A DNA stretch of 5,593 nucleotides. Source: an uncultured bacterium (GTDB taxonomy: Bacteria > Bacillota > Clostridia > Lachnospirales > Lachnospiraceae). The position numbers and the translations under genes are program-made. The stretch is from contig CALBJL010000238.1 in the NCBI GenBank assembly GCA_937893485.1, positions 1 through 5,593 on the forward strand, written 5' to 3'. Of this stretch, positions 4,565-5,593 are shown in pieces (within the stretch, counting starts at the first letter, position 1; every line of letters begins with the position of its first letter). The notes beneath the pieces were generated by a model, which was not told where the DNA came from, did not search any database, and worked only from the letters and a program-made list of their open reading frames with translations.

Positions 4565-5560
4565 CTACAGCGTATCCCTGTCTAATATCGTATAATTGAG
4601 ATAAATCGATTTCGGGACGTAGGTTTCGCCGTTCTCGATCTGCTGCAACAGCTCCGCGACCGCCGTCTTTGCTACACCCTCGAGATTCGTCGAAACGGTT
4701 GTCAGCCTCGGCAGAATATAGTCGAGCACACTGATATTATCAAAGCCCATCAGCCCGAAATCACGCGGGATCACGTACCCGTTCTGGCTGCCCCAGCGCA
4801 TGACATCCAATGCATACGCATCTCCGGAACACAGAAACGCGGTTTTTACATCTGTGCTGTCTCTTAAAATCTCACTGACACGCGTCAGATAATCGGCATC
4901 CCCGATCACATCCGTCTGTATCCCCTCATGTGCCCGCACCGCCGTCTGAAACCCACACAGACGCTGCTCATGCACGTAAATATTCTGCTCCGATCCGATC
5001 GCAAGCGGCGGACAGATAAATACGATCCGCTGATACTGCTTGGATGCGATCAGCTCCACCGCGTCAATCGTCGCCTGCATCTCATTGACCTGCACCGTCG
5101 TGATCGCATCCGACACCCGGTTTCCGATGCAGACGACCGGTATGTGCAGCGAGCCGAGAAACGCTTCAAAATCCGCGCCCTTGTTGATCGGGCTGATGAG
5201 CAGCCCCTCGGTCTGCCGGTCCGCCAGCCCCTGTATGAGCTTGCGCTCCCATTCAAGGTTTTCATCACACACCACAATGTTTGTAAAATAGCCCTTTTTA
5301 TCCGCTTCCTTGTTGATAATATTTAAGGATTGCACAAAGTACATATTCTCTACGTTGATCGTAACGACACCTAACGTCATCGTCCGTCCGTGATTGAGGC
5401 TGCGCGCCAGCAGATTCGGACGGTAATTATACTCTTTTGCCACGGCTAAGATCTTGTCTTTCGTCGCTTTCCGCACGCTGCCCTGCTCATTTAACGCACG
5501 CAGCACGGTCGTTCTGGACACGCCGCATTTTTCGGCAATTTCATTGACTGTAATTGGCAT
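4565..5560 (-). CDS. LacI/GalR-family transcriptional repressor, effector unknown
   Basis: A 331-residue DNA-binding regulator of normal family length. The N-terminus holds the LacI helix-turn-helix (about 4-23: VNEIAEKCGVSRTTVLRALN), followed by the third helix and the hinge YRPNLLARSL (46-55), whose leucine normally inserts in the operator centre. The periplasmic-binding-protein-like effector domain follows (about 61-331) with characteristic segments LGVVTINVEN (63-72), GLLISPIN (119-126), PVVCIGNR (141-148) and GFDNISVLDYILPRLTTVS (272-290). The start ATG has GGAG eight bases upstream. Family members usually sense sugars or nucleosides and control carbohydrate genes, but no sugar genes are visible here. 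The target may be itself, genes to the right of the window, or less likely the downstream nucleoside operon, from which it is separated by a terminator. Confidence 0.93.
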   Translation of the reverse strand: MPITVNEIAEKCGVSRTTVLRALNEQGSVRKATKDKILAVAKEYNYRPNLLARSLNHGRTMTLGVVTINVENMYFVQSLNIINKEADKKGYFTNIVVCDENLEWERKLIQGLADRQTEGLLISPINKGADFEAFLGSLHIPVVCIGNRVSDAITTVQVNEMQATIDAVELIASKQYQRIVFICPPLAIGSEQNIYVHEQRLCGFQTAVRAHEGIQTDVIGDADYLTRVSEILRDSTDVKTAFLCSGDAYALDVMRWGSQNGYVIPRDFGLMGFDNISVLDYILPRLTTVSTNLEGVAKTAVAELLQQIENGETYVPKSIYLNYTILDRDTL

Positions 5561-5593
5561 TTCGGTTTCTCCGTATTCATTCAGATTACTGTG
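5561..5593 (-). promoter_or_regulatory. Leader of the LacI-family gene, cut by the window edge
   Basis: Only 33 bases upstream of the repressor start are present. They contain the ribosome binding site GGAG (5572-5569). A separate ATG at 5580 is out of frame with the gene and not preferred. The promoter itself cannot be identified. Confidence 0.5.

Overview
The window looks like a chromosomal segment from a Firmicute, most likely a Clostridia/Lachnospiraceae-type anaerobe. This is inferred from strong AGGAG-type ribosome binding sites, consensus-like sigma-A promoters, short intergenic gaps, intrinsic terminators with T-tracts, and the flavour of the proteins; no marker gene fixes the species. 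All convincing protein genes lie on the minus strand, so transcription reads from right to left.

Right part (4477-5593): a complete LacI/GalR-family repressor gene whose own promoter lies at or beyond the right edge. It is closed by a clear intrinsic terminator.

Middle part (691-4445): after the terminator come a promoter region containing a 17-bp operator-like palindrome and then a tightly packed five-gene unit. In transcription order these are a 59-codon small acidic protein, a trimeric-type purine nucleoside phosphorylase, an amidohydrolase of the MTA/SAH (adenosine-type) deaminase family, a UlaG-like metallo-beta-lactamase-fold hydrolase, and ribonuclease HI. Gaps are 22, 22, 14 and 50 bases, and the unit ends in an unusually long 56-nt terminator hairpin. 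The deaminase and phosphorylase fit together as a purine nucleoside salvage path: a 6-amino purine nucleoside is deaminated to its inosine form, which is then phosphorolysed to base plus ribose 1-phosphate. The roles of the small protein and the MBL protein are unknown.

Left part (1-614): no convincing protein gene, but it is dense in structure. It holds two adjacent hairpins, a good minus-strand promoter (TTTACA-16-TATAAT), about 200 nt of leader, a strong minus-strand intrinsic terminator, and then more paired sequence running to the left edge. G-U pairs that would be mismatches on the other strand favour minus-strand RNA. This is either a small RNA gene of about 250 nt or a long attenuated leader for a gene beyond the left edge. 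It matches no riboswitch or housekeeping RNA that I can recognise, and it is the part most worth following up.
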